64,000 nucleotides of DNA, from positions 1,352,170,356 to 1,352,234,355 of the forward strand of contig OY728128.1 in the NCBI GenBank assembly GCA_963277665.1, read 5' to 3'. Every line of letters begins with the position of its first letter. Positions within the stretch are counted from its first letter, which is position 1. The DNA is from Viscum album. Lineage: Eukaryota > Streptophyta > Magnoliopsida > Santalales > Viscaceae. The translations under genes were made by a program, and so were the position numbers. The notes below the pieces were generated by a model. It had not been told where the DNA came from, ran no database searches, and saw nothing but the letters and a program-made list of their open reading frames with translations. Below are positions 26,101 to 38,900 of this stretch, one piece after another.

Positions 26101-26286
26101 TTAGAAGTTAGAAAAATAAATAAATTAAGAAAATAAATATTAAATAAAAACAATTAAAATTAAAATAATGCACACCGTTTCTGATTAAAGTCTCAAATTT
26201 ATTATGAGGAATATTATTAATGGATATTACCAATACTTATAGTCATAAGAACACTTTACATTTAATCCAGAATAATGGGGGGGCAT
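23168..26286. other. Unassigned AT-rich stretch between two LTR elements
   Basis: No transposon end, RNA gene or domain could be recognised. The longest frames are 85 codons at 24016-24273 (plus) and 81 codons at 24485-24730 (minus). Neither shows a known motif, and their composition follows the AT bias. A run of seven G at about 26277-26283 directly precedes the next LTR. The stretch may be old transposon debris. Confidence 0.4.
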
Positions 26287-29200
26287 TGTAGATCCCTGTA
26301 CATGAACTCCCGCGTTTTGTGCCAAAAACTCATACTTTACATACTAGGTTTGATACCAACTATAAATTCCTAAAAATAATTATCTTATAATTACAGAAAT
26401 TAAATAAAGCATTGCATTACATAAATTACTAGGACCTTTAAGGTTTAAATCGTTAGAGAAATAATAAAAATTATAAAATAATAAATATCATGTCATTCTC
26501 AACTAATGGACATTTTTAACACTATATACGAAACTACTTAATCCATAATTATTCTTCAATGTATCTCAAAAATATCCACACAATAAATTCTATTATACAT
26601 ATCATGTTTAATAATTTTCTTCATAAACTTTGTAAATAGAAACACAATAAGGGTTATGATCAAATGATCAATAAAGATAAACATAAGTGATTAAAATATA
26701 ATATCATAAGTGAGAATAACATGAGGATAAATAATATGGCAGAAATAGATAAAAAATAATTACATAATAAAATAAGAATAAAAGCATAATTTATCCTTGG
26801 ATAAAAATGGAAATGAAAAGATTATGTAGATAATAATACTTATTTCTTTATAAATTAAATTAATAATATCATATATATAATTCTATTCTCTAAGAAAATA
26901 TATCATGATCATAGACATCATGATCTTTTCATCAAGGTCCTTTGTTTAGGAAATATCCTATTCTAGGTAGGAATACACAAAAAATAATCAATCTTTTTTA
27001 CGTCACAAGACCAATAAATGCATCGGGTGGATATTTATAACAAGACACACCCATAAATTTTTAATTCCAATGCATTCATCATATAGGAAAATGAATAAAC
27101 AGTACATAATCAACTTTAACAATAATCAACTATATTGGTATAAAAACATATGGAACACCAATACTTTCCCCAATTTCAATATAAAAGATAACATGATAAT
27201 AACTCATCAAGAGATAGAATGTGGATGGTTAAACAATATATAGCCAACCTTCCTAAGTAATTAATAAACATTTGTATTTTAATAACAAGTATATGGATTT
27301 TTAATAGTTCCCCAATTAATAAATGTAATTTCTTTGTATGTATGCATATATAAAACTAAGACCTTATAGAGTAATGGGTATATTATTAAGCCAACAATTT
27401 CCCCAATCAATAGATATGTTGAATCTAGATGAACACTCTTAAGTAAAAGAAATGTAAAATAAGGTATTCCCAAAGTAAAGTCATTGGAAGGGGAAACATT
27501 CCTATAGCAGAGGATGATTTGGTAAAAAAGGTAGTCATGGATCATTTATTTGATATAAAAAATATTACATAATCAATTTATATAAATAATTTGGGTGTTA
27601 TCATTCTAATAATACCATTTATCATGTATAAGATATATCAAATGACAATGACCCGAATGAAAAAAAACATATTATGAGTTTAGAAAAATAAAATTATAAA
27701 TAAGAAATATCCTTGATCTTTTAAAAACATTTATTTTTTTAAAATAGTTGATTAAAAATTTCTTTGATAAACCATGTAGTCATATAGAGAAAGTTTCATA
27801 GAAAATAAAAAAATGTCTAAAATTTTTGTTAACATGCAAAATATTAAAAGTGATTATTTTCACACTAATGAAAATAACCCATACATAAAACATAAAAAAA
27901 ATTAATCCTTTTTTAAAAAATTTAAATGGTATAAAATTACATTAATAAAATATTGAGTCTTATATGAAGACATTATCAAAAGCATTCAATGACCGTGCAC
28001 ATAGAAAAATGGAGGTTTACAACCAAAAAGAAATTGTAGGGTTGGTTTCTTTATAATTGGTAAATAATGAGCCATAAGGGGAAATTAAATATAGATAAGT
28101 CAAGTAAATCCCCAAGAATTGATAGAGGAGATTAAAATTATATGTTTTTTAGATAAAAAATTATATAAATTCCCCATATGTGTTATCTTTCAAAAGCAAC
28201 CTCAATTTTTAAATGGGATTGGAAATGAAACCTTCACAGATTTGTAACATAAGAATCAATGGAAATTTGGGTAAGGTCATGAAATCTCATGAAAAAGAAT
28301 ATATATTAATATATGAGATAAATAGGGTACTTAATTATTTATATAAAATAAATTATGTTTTTCAATTTCAAATATGTCCCAGGGATTTGAAAATGATGAA
28401 ACGAAACCCTTACAACCATGAAAACTTTCAAGTAAAATCCCCTTGAAGGATATGATCTCAAATGGGACATTAAATAACAAAAATAATGATGTAATTATGA
28501 TATAAAATATCAAAATTGTTGTAATTAAAACTTATAATAGAAAAAATGGTGTATAACATAATCATGTCTCAATGAATTGAAATTTTAGACAAAGAACCCT
28601 TACATTTTATCCTGGATTCCATGAACACACTCTAACATCCTGTTCAAAAAAATAGATATATTAATAATTTATTTTTAAACCTTAATTATATCTTATAAAT
28701 TTATAATATTAATTTATATTCATTCTCTATATTATTTATTGTTAGTTATTTCCAATTTTAAACAATAAGAGTAAGTAATCTTGATCGCTTTTAACTAGTT
28801 TTATAAAAAAGTGTTGGTATTAATTATTATTAAACATTTAGTCATTAAAAGGTCATTATATTTACTATTAGGTATGATTTATAATAATTATTATGTTTTA
28901 TATTCCTTTCATGATGGTTTTATTATTTATCCTTTAAGATGAAATTGAAAACATACATGTTTCAATGATTCTTGATGATCGAAGGATGTTTCCTTAATTA
29001 ACGAGTTTAATAATAATGTTACCAATAAAAATAGAAAATAATTATTATTTAAATATTTAGATCATATTATAATATTTATAAGTTCTTACAGTCAACCATG
29101 ATATAAATTCATAGCATTGTTCAAGTAGGTGTTTAAACCAACCCAAACATGAACATACCATGATTAAGGGATGATTTTTTGTTCTTGTAGTTATAGAAAC

Positions 29201-31047
29201 ATCATACCAAAAGTATAATTATCTTATTTACTGTCTATTATATCTATATATTATAATTTTACGGAATTATAAGAATAATTAATGTATATTAAAATATTAC
29301 ATAATATGAATAAAAAATATTTTCCCCTTAGTACAATTGTTTTAAAAGATTGAACTAATAGTGGTTGTTTTTTGATCATATCATTAATAGGTTCTCCAAT
29401 TATTCATAATATAACCCTAATGATATCATAAAATAAAAATTTATCCATTAAAACTATTCTATGGACCATCCATTTTTTTTGATTAAAGAAAACAAAACAT
29501 GACACTTTGTGGATATGATAGTCGACACACACACATGGATATCATTTTTCATTGAGGGAAAAGAGGAATAGTGGTAAATAATTATTCAATTAATATAATA
29601 ATATATATAATATAAAAAATAAATTTTTTACATATAGGGATGAAAAAATTATACTTGTAAAGGTAATATATAAATGCATGTGTTTAAGTAAAAATGATTA
29701 CTCGTGTTGAGAACTTTGATATTTCCTTGAAGAATCCATTTGAAATTGAGAGATTATGCAAAAATATTTTAATTATAATATAATTTATGAAATATAGGAT
29801 TAAAGGGGAAGTATAGTGGGTATTTTTTATTAGGTAACTAAATTTTTCGGAAAGGTATTTAAGGGGTGGTGAGAGGCCCCTTTTATAAGTGAAATGGGAT
29901 GGCATTTTTGTAAGTACCCATAACTTTTTAATAGTGGGAAGTAAATCTCAAGGAAAGTGGCTAAAAAATTGAGAAGTAATAGATTGAGAAAGATATAAGG
30001 TTTATAAATCCTCTAATATTAAATTTTACACATGTTTTAAACTCTTTTCCATTTATTTTTTTACTTTTACGATTTTATTTTTTATTGTGGTAACAAGTTT
30101 TACCTTTGTAGTTTTGCCATTATGATTAAAAATAAAAATTATCCTTTTTACATAATTTTGACTTCATAATTAGAATTATTAAATTAATTTAATAATATTA
30201 AATTTATAAAAGTGACATAAGTTAGTTTTAAAATAGTAATTGTATAATATATTAAAATAGTTTTAGTGAAAAATGTGAATCAAGTTTTAAAATATCCAAT
30301 GTTGGTTTATAAATTCAACATAATATTTAAAAATTTATAATTTTTATTATAAAACATTATTTTTGCATGAAAATGGTTTAAAAAATTTATATATACCTAT
30401 GATTTTATAAAATTATGATATTTGAAAAAATGGTATATTACATTATTCACCTTAAATTAAATCTTTCCAAAAAAAACTCTAAATTTCATCTTAAGATAGT
30501 ATTAACAAGATAAGAATAAAAATTTATTTAATTTTATAAAATTAAAATACTAAACAATTAATAATTTAGATTTTAAATAAAAATATGGGATATAATGAAA
30601 AATTATTTTATTCAAAAATAGATTTTTTAGAATATTAATCATTCTAATTCATATTTCATATCATTTACTAATTAAATTAGTATTAACCAGTATTTAATAT
30701 CAGAAATATTTTATAATCATTAATGATAATTTTTTTAGTATAAATACGCATCACAAAAAAGGAAATATTTAGAGAAATAAAATTCTATGTATAAAATAAT
30801 GGTAGTATTATTTTAGCTATATCAATTAAATTTCATAGGTATTAAAGGTAACTATTATATTACAGTCCATAAATATTTTATAAATCAAATGCTTCTATTT
30901 ATTCCTAAAAATTTAATATCTAGGTTCTAATGTCCATACATAATTTTTATATTTTATCTAAATATATTATTGTTTCGTTTAAGTTCAGTGATGTGTGCAC
31001 ATAGAATTATTTAAAAGTAATAATATATTAAAATACTGGGGTTTTAT
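26287..31047 (-). mobile_element. 3' LTR (left copy) of the second long-LTR element
   Basis: Read on the minus strand it starts near TATAAAACCCCAG (from 31047), a decayed form of the TGTAACAC start seen at 18055. It ends at ...TCTACA, the complement of TGTAGA at 26287. It aligns along its length with 32256-32570 plus 44426-48820. Small ORFs inside (27279-27545, 28213-28446, 28331-28513, 29684-29905) are not conserved as frames between the two copies, so I do not treat them as genes. Confidence 0.7.
29880..29887 (-). promoter_or_regulatory. Likely LTR TATA box, minus strand
   Basis: The minus strand reads ACTTATAAAAGGGGCC. The first element has GCTTATAAAAGG at the corresponding place, and the right LTR copy near 47640 has a mutated version (CTTATCAAAGG). 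Confidence 0.5.
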
Positions 31048-31070
31048 ATTCTTCCACCACCCCTAAATAA
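31048..31070 (-). other. Polypurine tract of the second long-LTR element
   Basis: The minus strand has the purine-rich run AGGGGTGGTGGAAGAA directly before the LTR start TATAAAACCCC. This is the expected layout for minus-strand orientation. Confidence 0.6.
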
Positions 31071-32234
31071 ATTAAACCCATGAAATTTTAATTATCACTT
31101 ACTAATAAAATTATTCATGGATATCGAAAAGTTATATATAACTTAAGATATATTTTTGAATGTGGTGTCTAATTTAATAACTTAGGTATGACTAGAAAAC
31201 ACATGTCTTTTTCATCATGTTAAAAAAATCTTCATTTTTATCCATAATTATTTTCTATATTTCCACCTTTTCCACAAATAATACATCTTCTGGTTCATTA
31301 AATATATTTCCCTGGTTTCTTTTCCCATACTTTTTACATGAAGGATATTTAATCTTCTTTCTTTTATCATCTTCATCGCCATAACTTCAATGAGACTCCA
31401 TTCTTCTCTTATTTTTTTGTATTTTAACTATATTCTCATTTTTAATCATATTTTGTGATACCGAGTTTTTTATAATCATAGGGTTTCTAAATTTGAATCG
31501 TATCTCATTAGGTTACTTGTTGGGACAATCTTCACATTGTACATGTCACCCATTATTAACTTTATTCCATTAGGATTTATTCATTACTAAAACCAAAATG
31601 ATTTAATCATGAGTTATTAATAATTAACACCATAAGGGAATTGTTTAATGATAATTACATAATAAATTCAACCTCCAAATCAACTACTCTTCGAAATTAT
31701 TACACTAGATTTCAATTTAAGCAAAATCGCTATTGATTTAATATTGGTTTCTTTATGTTGGGTTCCCTAATAATAAATCCTTTATAATAGATTTTAAAGA
31801 GAATGTGATTATCTAAATCATATCCCTTGGTAGTTTCAAACCATGTGTATAGTTATTCCTCTTTTTCATACATCACGTAATGATTGAGTTAATACTCGAT
31901 CCACCGTTTTTAGGGTTATTAACCATAGGTACATGTGTGTTAGAGCCCACATATACATATAGTATCCAGAGAGAGATTTAATTTCTAATATAAGAATATA
32001 ATATATACTTTACCAAAACTTCATGATATTATCCTATACTTATAATTCTTTCTTAGACCAATCCCTAAGATTTTCATTGAAGTAATATTATCTCAATCCC
32101 TAAAATATTCAATATTACCTCATTTAACATAATGGGTTATCAATACCTTTGAAATTCTGATAAACCTTAACTTATCAATCCCTAATGACATTTAAATTCT
32201 TAAAAAATTAATATCATAATCTACCAAGTTATTT
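31071..32234 (-). pseudogene. Gag relic with a mutated CCHC zinc knuckle; whole interior of the second element
   Basis: Gag would form the capsid and bind RNA. On the minus strand, codons from 31285 down to 31244 read CIICGKGGNIENNY. This is exactly the C-x2-C-x4-H-x4-C spacing, with His changed to Asn and the last Cys to Tyr. Just upstream in the gene (31290-31350) a Lys-rich stretch includes a second Cys-Lys-Lys-Tyr-Gly-Lys group, the usual partner knuckle of chromovirus/Tekay gag. The rest of the ~1.16 kb interior shows no protease, RT, RNase H or integrase, and frames are broken. With only gag and LTRs, it resembles the non-autonomous TR-GAG type. Confidence 0.65.
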
Positions 32235-32253
32235 AAACCCAACTCTAATACCA
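32235..32253 (-). other. Primer binding site, initiator tRNA-Met type, minus strand
   Basis: The minus strand reads TGGTATTAGAGTTGGGTTT, one or two transitions away from the TGGTATCAGAGC consensus, with a two-base spacer to the LTR end at 32256. The C-to-T change fits methylation decay. Confidence 0.8.
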
Positions 32254-32255
32254 AA

Positions 32256-32570
32256 TGTGATAACCTGGACCTGTACCCCTGGATCTAGTGCTTAAAACAC
32301 ATACTTAACATTCTGGATTTGATAATAACTGTATATTATATGACATAAATGTCCCATTATTATATGACTTAAATAAAAAAATACATTATATTCATTCTCA
32401 ATACCTTTTGCTTTATGTATTTATAGAATTATTAGAAGTCACAAAATAATAAATTCCATGTGTTTCTCAATTAATGGAAATTTGTTTCTTGCTATTGAAG
32501 AAACTACATAATCCCTAATAAGTCCTCAACAAATCCCAATACAAGAAAATCTGTTAAGAATTTAATGTGT
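32256..32570 (-). mobile_element. 5' LTR (right copy) of the second element, part 1
   Basis: It matches 26287-26600 of the left LTR: both contain 'ataataaat.tcatgt' and 'gaaactac.taatcc' in order. The match fades near 32570, where a separate sequence begins. It resumes near 44426. Confidence 0.7.
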
Positions 32571-32865
32571 CATAATTTTATTCAACACCAAAGAAAATGG
32601 ATACATAAAAAATGGTGAGCTTAAATGCTCGATAAGGAAGGAAATAATTGATTTGGTAAGGAAGGCATGTTGTTCGATAGCTGATGTGGTCAATCATTGG
32701 ATAATATAAAGCGTTTGAATGGTGGGGAATAATGCCAAAAGGATTCAGTTGAAAATGAATCTCGATGGTGTATGGTGTCCAGTAAATTGTTGTAGGAATT
32801 ATGTATGACAAAAAGTTCAAGGCATAGAATCAAAATTCACCGGTGACAGACTGTTTGAGGTATCT
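32571..32865 (+). mobile_element. Possible LINE-like fragment, part 1
   Basis: This sequence is absent from the equivalent place in the left LTR. On the plus strand, near 32748-32780, codons read IQLKMNLDGVWCP, resembling the start of the RNase H domain carried by many plant LINEs (a KxNxDG core). After a frame change, IVVGIMYDKKFKA could be the following GxGxxxRD-like segment. The continuation lies at 44027-44425 beyond the Athila insertion. The ORF on the minus strand (32578-32820) shows no features. The assignment is tentative. Confidence 0.35.
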
Positions 32866-34585
32866 TGAAAGAGCACGTTCGTGGGCGCCCTCAAATGATT
32901 AGTGTGATTTTGGGGTACTTAGGTGCAGCAGAGTGGCTGACCAAGGTCATCTCTCAAAGGAGGAAGTAGATTTAAAACAACTTTCTAAATATATTTTTTA
33001 AAAAAATAAAAGAGAATAATAACACTATTTGAAAGGATGGGGGTTGGTTATTGTTTATGAATCTAGAAGAAGTTTGGTGGAAGAATATTGTATTTTTTTT
33101 GTTTTTTGTTTTGAAATGAAGATCGATTAAAATGACACAACAAAAAGATTTTTTTTTAGAAAATATTTTAAAAGGCGTAATCGATCTAACTCTACCTCTT
33201 CATTTACTTACTAATCATTATCATTTAAATAAATATCCACTTAATTATTATCCCCTAATTTGTTATCCCTCGAACCCTACGAGAGTTAACTTACCACAAA
33301 GATGAAATTACTTAAACCCTAGGCTAGCTTCGGAACACGCAATCGCAACACCCTGATTTGATTGTTGTTCTAAGGTTAGCTTATGGTCAGTGGTTAATTA
33401 GAGAACATATCCATTCTAGAAATGAGGATGAATTTTGTTTAGGGATTACATTTGAACTCTACAAATTTATCCCGTATGGTCTTGTATTACCGATTAAGAT
33501 CGTGCTCTCACAATTTACACAATTCCCGACCTTGCGTGTTTTGTGTTAATTGTTCAATTGCTTGATTAGTTTCTTACAATTTAAAAACACAATTCATGAA
33601 TCATATTAATTGAATTACAGTATCTTAATGATTCAAAATAATTAAATTAAGAAAGATAGAGGTCGATCGATTACTAAAAGGAACTACTCTTCCATGGGCG
33701 GTGTAGTCATCGTGGAGACGTTTTGCATAAGAAAAGGATTGAAAGGGTAGAACCCAATCTTGTCTTCACTCTTTATTCCAACCCAATTAGGAATATTAAT
33801 TGAAGAAGAAAAGGGAATAACACAGAATATTCTTTGAAGAAAAATTCAAGAAACAAACATGAAATAAAATAAATACAAAGAAGAGGTGGGACAGGAGAGC
33901 CTTTTTGGAAGAGAGGTTTGCACAAAGGCTTACTTATTCCAAGATTTGTGAGGGGCTCCCAAGAGACACCCTTTCGGCCACACCTTCCCAAAGCCTCTAA
34001 CAGACCTCCCAAAGAGTTAAAGCCCCCTTTAAATAGAGTTTGTGAGGGCTAGGGTTACATAACCTTTTAAGTGTGAAATGAAAAACTTGGCCAAATATTT
34101 TATTCCAAGTTTCACCGCCTATTTGACCTCCAAAACGCATGAATCGACCGGCCTTCTAGAAGGATGATTTGTTCCAAATAATGTCCCTGAGCTTTCCTAA
34201 ATATTTGGGCTCAATCCAATTCTGGATGAAGAAGATATGGCCCAAATACAGACCCCATGTCCATTCTGCCGAGTCCAGCCCACCATTGGATTAATGGCTC
34301 ATTTACTTCATCCAAATGCACTCTTTGCTTTAGTGTCATGAATAAAAGTTTTAGAAAATTAAGTTAGTAACTCTTTTACAAAATTTAAAATTCAAATAAT
34401 AAATATAAAAATATTTATCTTTGAAATACTATAGTGCACTATAAAGGGTAAAACTGGAATTTTCACCAAATTTTCAAATGAATGATCAAATCCCAAATAA
34501 TTTATAAATAAACATATTTAAAACAATGTGAGGAAATTATATCATTTATTATCAATAAAATATTCAACAAAATAGTGTTTTATCA
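32866..34585 (-). repeat. Athila 3' LTR (left copy)
   Basis: Near-full match to 42302-44026 with scattered, mostly transition, differences. It contains a TATA-like motif on the minus strand at 34028-34036 and the ends TG...CA. ORFs inside (33358-33549, 33773-34012) are not features of the family and are not annotated as genes. Confidence 0.93.
34028..34036 (-). promoter_or_regulatory. Athila LTR TATA-like box (left copy)
   Basis: The minus strand reads CTATTTAAAGG and is identical in the other LTR at 43468-43476. It is the best TATA candidate in the LTR. Confidence 0.45.
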
Positions 34586-34600
34586 ACTCCCCCACACTTA
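34586..34600 (-). other. Athila terminal polypurine tract
   Basis: The minus strand reads TAAGTGTGGGGGAGT directly before the LTR start TGATAAAACAC. This is the typical Athila purine tract. Confidence 0.9.
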
Positions 34601-36045
34601 CCCTTTTGCACTCCGGGGCAAAACCTCATGTCAAGTAAACATCAATATCAAATCAAAACCAATTTTAAAACACATATCATTGGGATCCATCAATTCTGCA
34701 CCAAGAATCAAAAGATATCATGCCTCATAAAAAACCTTATTTCAAGTTCTCTATTAATATCATTAAGTATATTTCCACTTAATTTATCCTCTCATGCACA
34801 AAACACTTACCTCGCTTGAATTTTCTCTCATCACTCAAATATCAATTTTTTTTGCAATGTATTTCTCATCCAAACTCATACAAGGGTCACCATAGGCTTG
34901 ATAGATTCCTACATCGCCACCCGATGTGAGTCAAGGACATTTGTTTATCATGAGGACTTTTCAGGGTTTTTCTATGGATTTCGGTTGGTAGGATTTAGAT
35001 GTGAAAAATTTTGTGGCTGAATGAGGAGGGCTTGACTCTTTTTGAAGCAAAATTGCATTAATCTAATTTTCACTTAAATATGGTCTTCTCCTCAATCCCC
35101 ATAGTATCAATTCATCTCCATCATCATGAAAATTCAGGAAACTTCTACACCATTCATCATTTCAGCATCAAAAATGTCAATCTTCTCAAACATGATTTTC
35201 TTGAAAGCTCCAGATAGGCACAAATGTCCACCTTAATTAGAAGCTCCAAAAAAGGCACAGCTTCACTTGTCATGAAAGCTCCATAAAAGGAACAGCTTTC
35301 AATATAATGACTTTCTTCATCAGCAAATACATCTCTTAAGAATTTAATTTTCCACCCAAGTATCACAGAATGTTGTAGCACAACACAACATAGCTTCTCC
35401 CACACTTAAGCTCAACTAGATTATGAAATTTCACTTCAAGAGTTAGTTGGATAGGGAAAATTGGCTTGTAATGTGGCTAACCTAACGATCTATTCATGGA
35501 TTCTAAGGGATACAAGGATTAAATATTCAAGGTAGGCCATTATAAAAAAGGATTATTTGAAATAGGGGCTTTAATACCAAATAAATGCCTCAATCATTTA
35601 AACATAGGTACCTCAAACCCTCAAGTTTTGACATGAATAAATCAAATTATGGTTAAATCAAGCATGTTCTGGTTCTCTCAAGAAGTGAGATGAATGTAAA
35701 GAATATGAAAATAATGGTTCAGAAGCCTCACATGAAAGTGATTACAAATATAAAGACAGTGAGATGTGGCATGCGATTCAAAATTCGGTGTACTTTTCAT
35801 GAAATTAATATATATTTGAACTTGAAACATAGTCATTTTCAGCATTCATTTAAGCTTAGTTTCAAGGGATAAATTGTTTCACTCGTTTATATGCATTTAA
35901 AAATTGTGATGAGAATCATTTCATCTCAAAAATTTCAAAAACACAAAGAAAATTGAAAAATAAACACACAAAATTTGAAAAAACACAAAAAATATTTGTT
36001 TTTTTTAATCACGAAAACAAATGAAATTAATAAACTAAAAGGTTC
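34601..36045 (-). other. Athila 3' internal region without the env-like gene
   Basis: In several Athila elements an envelope-like ORF3 lies between pol and the 3' LTR. Here 1.4 kb between two purine tracts has no frame above 82 codons on either strand. The ones present (34628-34819, 35157-35405, 35690-35872) show no membrane or signal features that I can trust. Either the gene decayed or this family lacks it. Confidence 0.55.
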
Positions 36046-36060
36046 CCTCCCCCACACTTA
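36046..36060 (-). other. Internal second purine tract of the Athila element
   Basis: Fourteen bases, CTCCCCCACACTTA on the top strand, are identical to those at 34587-34600. It lies just after the end of pol on the minus strand. Confidence 0.7.
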
Positions 36061-36176
36061 AGATATTGCATTGTCCTCAATATAAACCCATGAGATGATA
36101 TATTCACATGAAATGCAGAATTTTTAAATAGGACGAATAATATAAAAGTGAAAGGGTTAGGAACAGCCTGATGTGA

Positions 36177-37445
36177 TCAAGTGATAATGGGGTCATGCAG
36201 TGTGATAAAATACACTGCATCAGTAGGAAGTCCCTCAATGTATCTCTTCAAATGTTTCCAATTGAATGTAAAGCTCCTTCCAGTGTCCTCTTGTGTGATC
36301 TCCACTGCACCATAAGGAAAAATATTAGTCACAATATAAGGACCTAACCATCTGGAACGCAACTTACCAGGAATCAGCTTGAGTCGTGAACTATAGAGAA
36401 TGACTTTCCCTCCAACATGAAACTCCCTTTGTTGGATCATTTTGTCATGAGCTGATTTTTATCTTTCTTGGTAGAGCCTTGAGTTCTCATATGATGACAG
36501 TCGAATCTCCTCAAGCTCTTGAATTTGCAACTTCCTTTGAATTTTAGCTTGGTCCAAATCCATGTTTCATTTCTTTATAGCCCAATATGCTTAATGCTCG
36601 ACTTCCACTGGGAGATGACATGCTTTCCCAAAAACAATCCTAAATGGGTACATACCAATGGGTGTCTTGTATGTTGTCCTATAAGACCACAATGCATCAT
36701 CCAAGCGCTTTCTCCAATCCTTCCTATTTGGCTGCACGGTTTTCTCTAATATTTTTTTCAGCTCACGATTTGAAACCTCAGCCTAGCCATTTGTTTGGGG
36801 GTGGTATGGTGTTGATTTTTTGTGTGTCACCCCATACTTCTGAAGAAGGGAAGAAAAATTCCTATTGAAAAAGTGTGTCCCTTGGTCACTGATGATGGCC
36901 TTTGGCACTCCAAACCTACAGAAAATTTGAGTCTTGACAAAATCCACTACAACATGAAAATTGTGAGTCCTGGTGGCCTTGTCCTACACCCATTTACTCA
37001 CATAATCAACAACAACCAAAATATACAAAAATCCAAATGAACTAAGAAAAGGGCCCATATAGTCAATGCCCCATACATCAAAAATCTCAAAGAATAGTAT
37101 GGGTTGTTGGGGCATCTCATGTCTCCTAGAAATATTCCCAGTGTGTTGGCAACGAGAGCATGACTTACAAAACACATGGGCATCATGGAATAAGCTAGGC
37201 CAATATAATCCAGAGTCCAAAACATTCCTAGCTGTCCGTTGGGGTCCAAAGTGTCCACCACAAGAAAGTGTATGACAGAAATGAAAAACAGACTCAAACT
37301 CATGATTGGGAACACACCTCCTAATGACTTGGTCACTACACATGCGCCAGAGGTAAGGATCATCCCACACATAATACCTAGACTCACTTTTTAATTTTTG
37401 GACTTGATGCTTCTTCAAATTTGTTGGGATTTCATAGGAAACAAT
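36177..37445 (-). pseudogene. Athila integrase
   Basis: This is the C-terminal part of the gag-pol polyprotein and would insert the cDNA into the genome. Reading down from 37418, the HHCC zinc-binding part appears as HTLSCGGHFG and CKSCSRCQHTG. The catalytic triad is visible as Asp in GIDYMGPF, Asp in ISDQGTHFF and Glu in [10 protein letters not shown]. The C-terminal domain at 36440-36177 (VGGKVILYSSRL, GKLRSRWLGPY) fits plant Athila integrases. In-frame stops interrupt it, including ones just below 36984 and within the sequence before the catalytic Glu. The reading frame is the same as the RT upstream, so this was one polyprotein. Confidence 0.9.
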
Positions 37446-38900
37446 TTAATTAACTAAATCAGCATACCAAGGATGTATACCTGAGATGGTATAGAGATGC
37501 TCATCGGGGAAAGTGTCCCGAAGTGGTACCTGATCCAAGGTGTCATCCTCTAGTGTGTGATTAAGCCTACTCATGTGGTCTGCCACCAAATTCTCTAATC
37601 CCTTCTTGTCCTTTATCTCGATGTCAAACTCTTGACGAAGGAGAATCCAACAGATAAGTCGTGGCTTTGCATCTGGATTCTTCAAGAGGTACCTCAGAGC
37701 TGCATGGTCGGAAAAAACATCTACTTTAGATTCCAATAAATATGAATGGAATTTATCTAAAGAAAATATGAAAGAAAGAAACCCCTTTTTTGTGGTTGTG
37801 TAGTTTGATTGGTCTGAATCTAGTGTCCTCGATGCATAGGAAATCACATGTGAACGTCCCTCCACCCTCTGAGATATGACAGCTCCAACCACGAAGTTGG
37901 AGGCATCACACATAAGCTCAAATGGAAGGTCCCACCGCGGGGGATGTATGATCGTTGGAGTGGTCAGACATTGTTTTAGCTCATCAAATGAATTCCTACA
38001 AGAAACATCAAACACAAAATCAGAATCCTTTTGAAGTAATCTTGACATAGGAAGAGAAATCTTACTAAAATATTTGATGAAGCGCCGATAAAATTCTACA
38101 TGCCCTAGGAAAGATCTAACATCATGCACACATGAAGGATATGGTAAGGATGAAATAATTTCTACCTTAGATCTATCAACCTCTATCCCATGTTTTGACA
38201 CTACATGCCCTAAGACAATGTCATGTTCTACCATAAAATGAAACTTTTCAAAGTTCAGGACCAAATTCTTCTCAATACAACAATTCAACACCTTTACCAA
38301 ACTAATTAGACATTCATCAAATGAAGACCCATACGCTGTAAAATCATCCATAAATACCTCCATGCAGGTCTCAATAAAATCAGAAAAAATACTCACCATG
38401 CATCTCTGGAAGGTACCTGGGGCGTTGCAAAGTCCAAATGGCATCCTCCGGTAGGCAAATGTGCCAAAGGGACAGGTGAATGTAGTCTTTTCCTGATCCT
38501 CCAGAGCTATAGGAACCTGAAAATATCCAGAAAATCCATCCAAGAAACAACAGTGTGTCTTCCCAGCTAGTCTCTCAAGCATATGATCAATAAATGGGAG
38601 GGGGAAATGGTCTTTGTGAGTGGAATGATTTAGTTTCCTATAATCAATACACACACGCCAACTATTTTGTACCCGCATTGGAACTAACTCATATTTCTCA
38701 TTTTTAACAACAGTAACACCACTTTTCTTAGGCACAACCTGAATAGGGCATACCCATTGAGAATCTGAAATGGGAAAGATTATACCTGCCTTGAGAAATT
38801 TTTCAACTTATTTTTTAACAACCTCCAGAAGGGTTGGATTGAGTCTCCTTTGTGGCTGTCTCACTAGTTTATCCCCATCCTCCAAGAGAATCCTATGCAT
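37446..38900 (-). pseudogene. Athila reverse transcriptase and RNase H
   Basis: A 429-codon open stretch (38735-37446) is the longest in the window. It copies element RNA into DNA. The RT part shows [45 protein letters not shown] and the catalytic FMDDF box. The RNase H part shows [30 protein letters not shown] and [12 protein letters not shown], then VADHMSRL before the integrase. Upstream codons 38900-38736, also RT-like ([25 protein letters not shown]), are separated by stops. It shares its frame with the integrase. The good preservation of this part suggests a moderately young insertion. Confidence 0.95.

Noticed and set aside
26277..26286. Polypurine tract (seven G) before 26287 indicating a plus-strand element
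   Set aside because: The primer site at 32235-32253 and the purine tract at 31048-31070 fix a minus-strand orientation. The G run lies outside the element.
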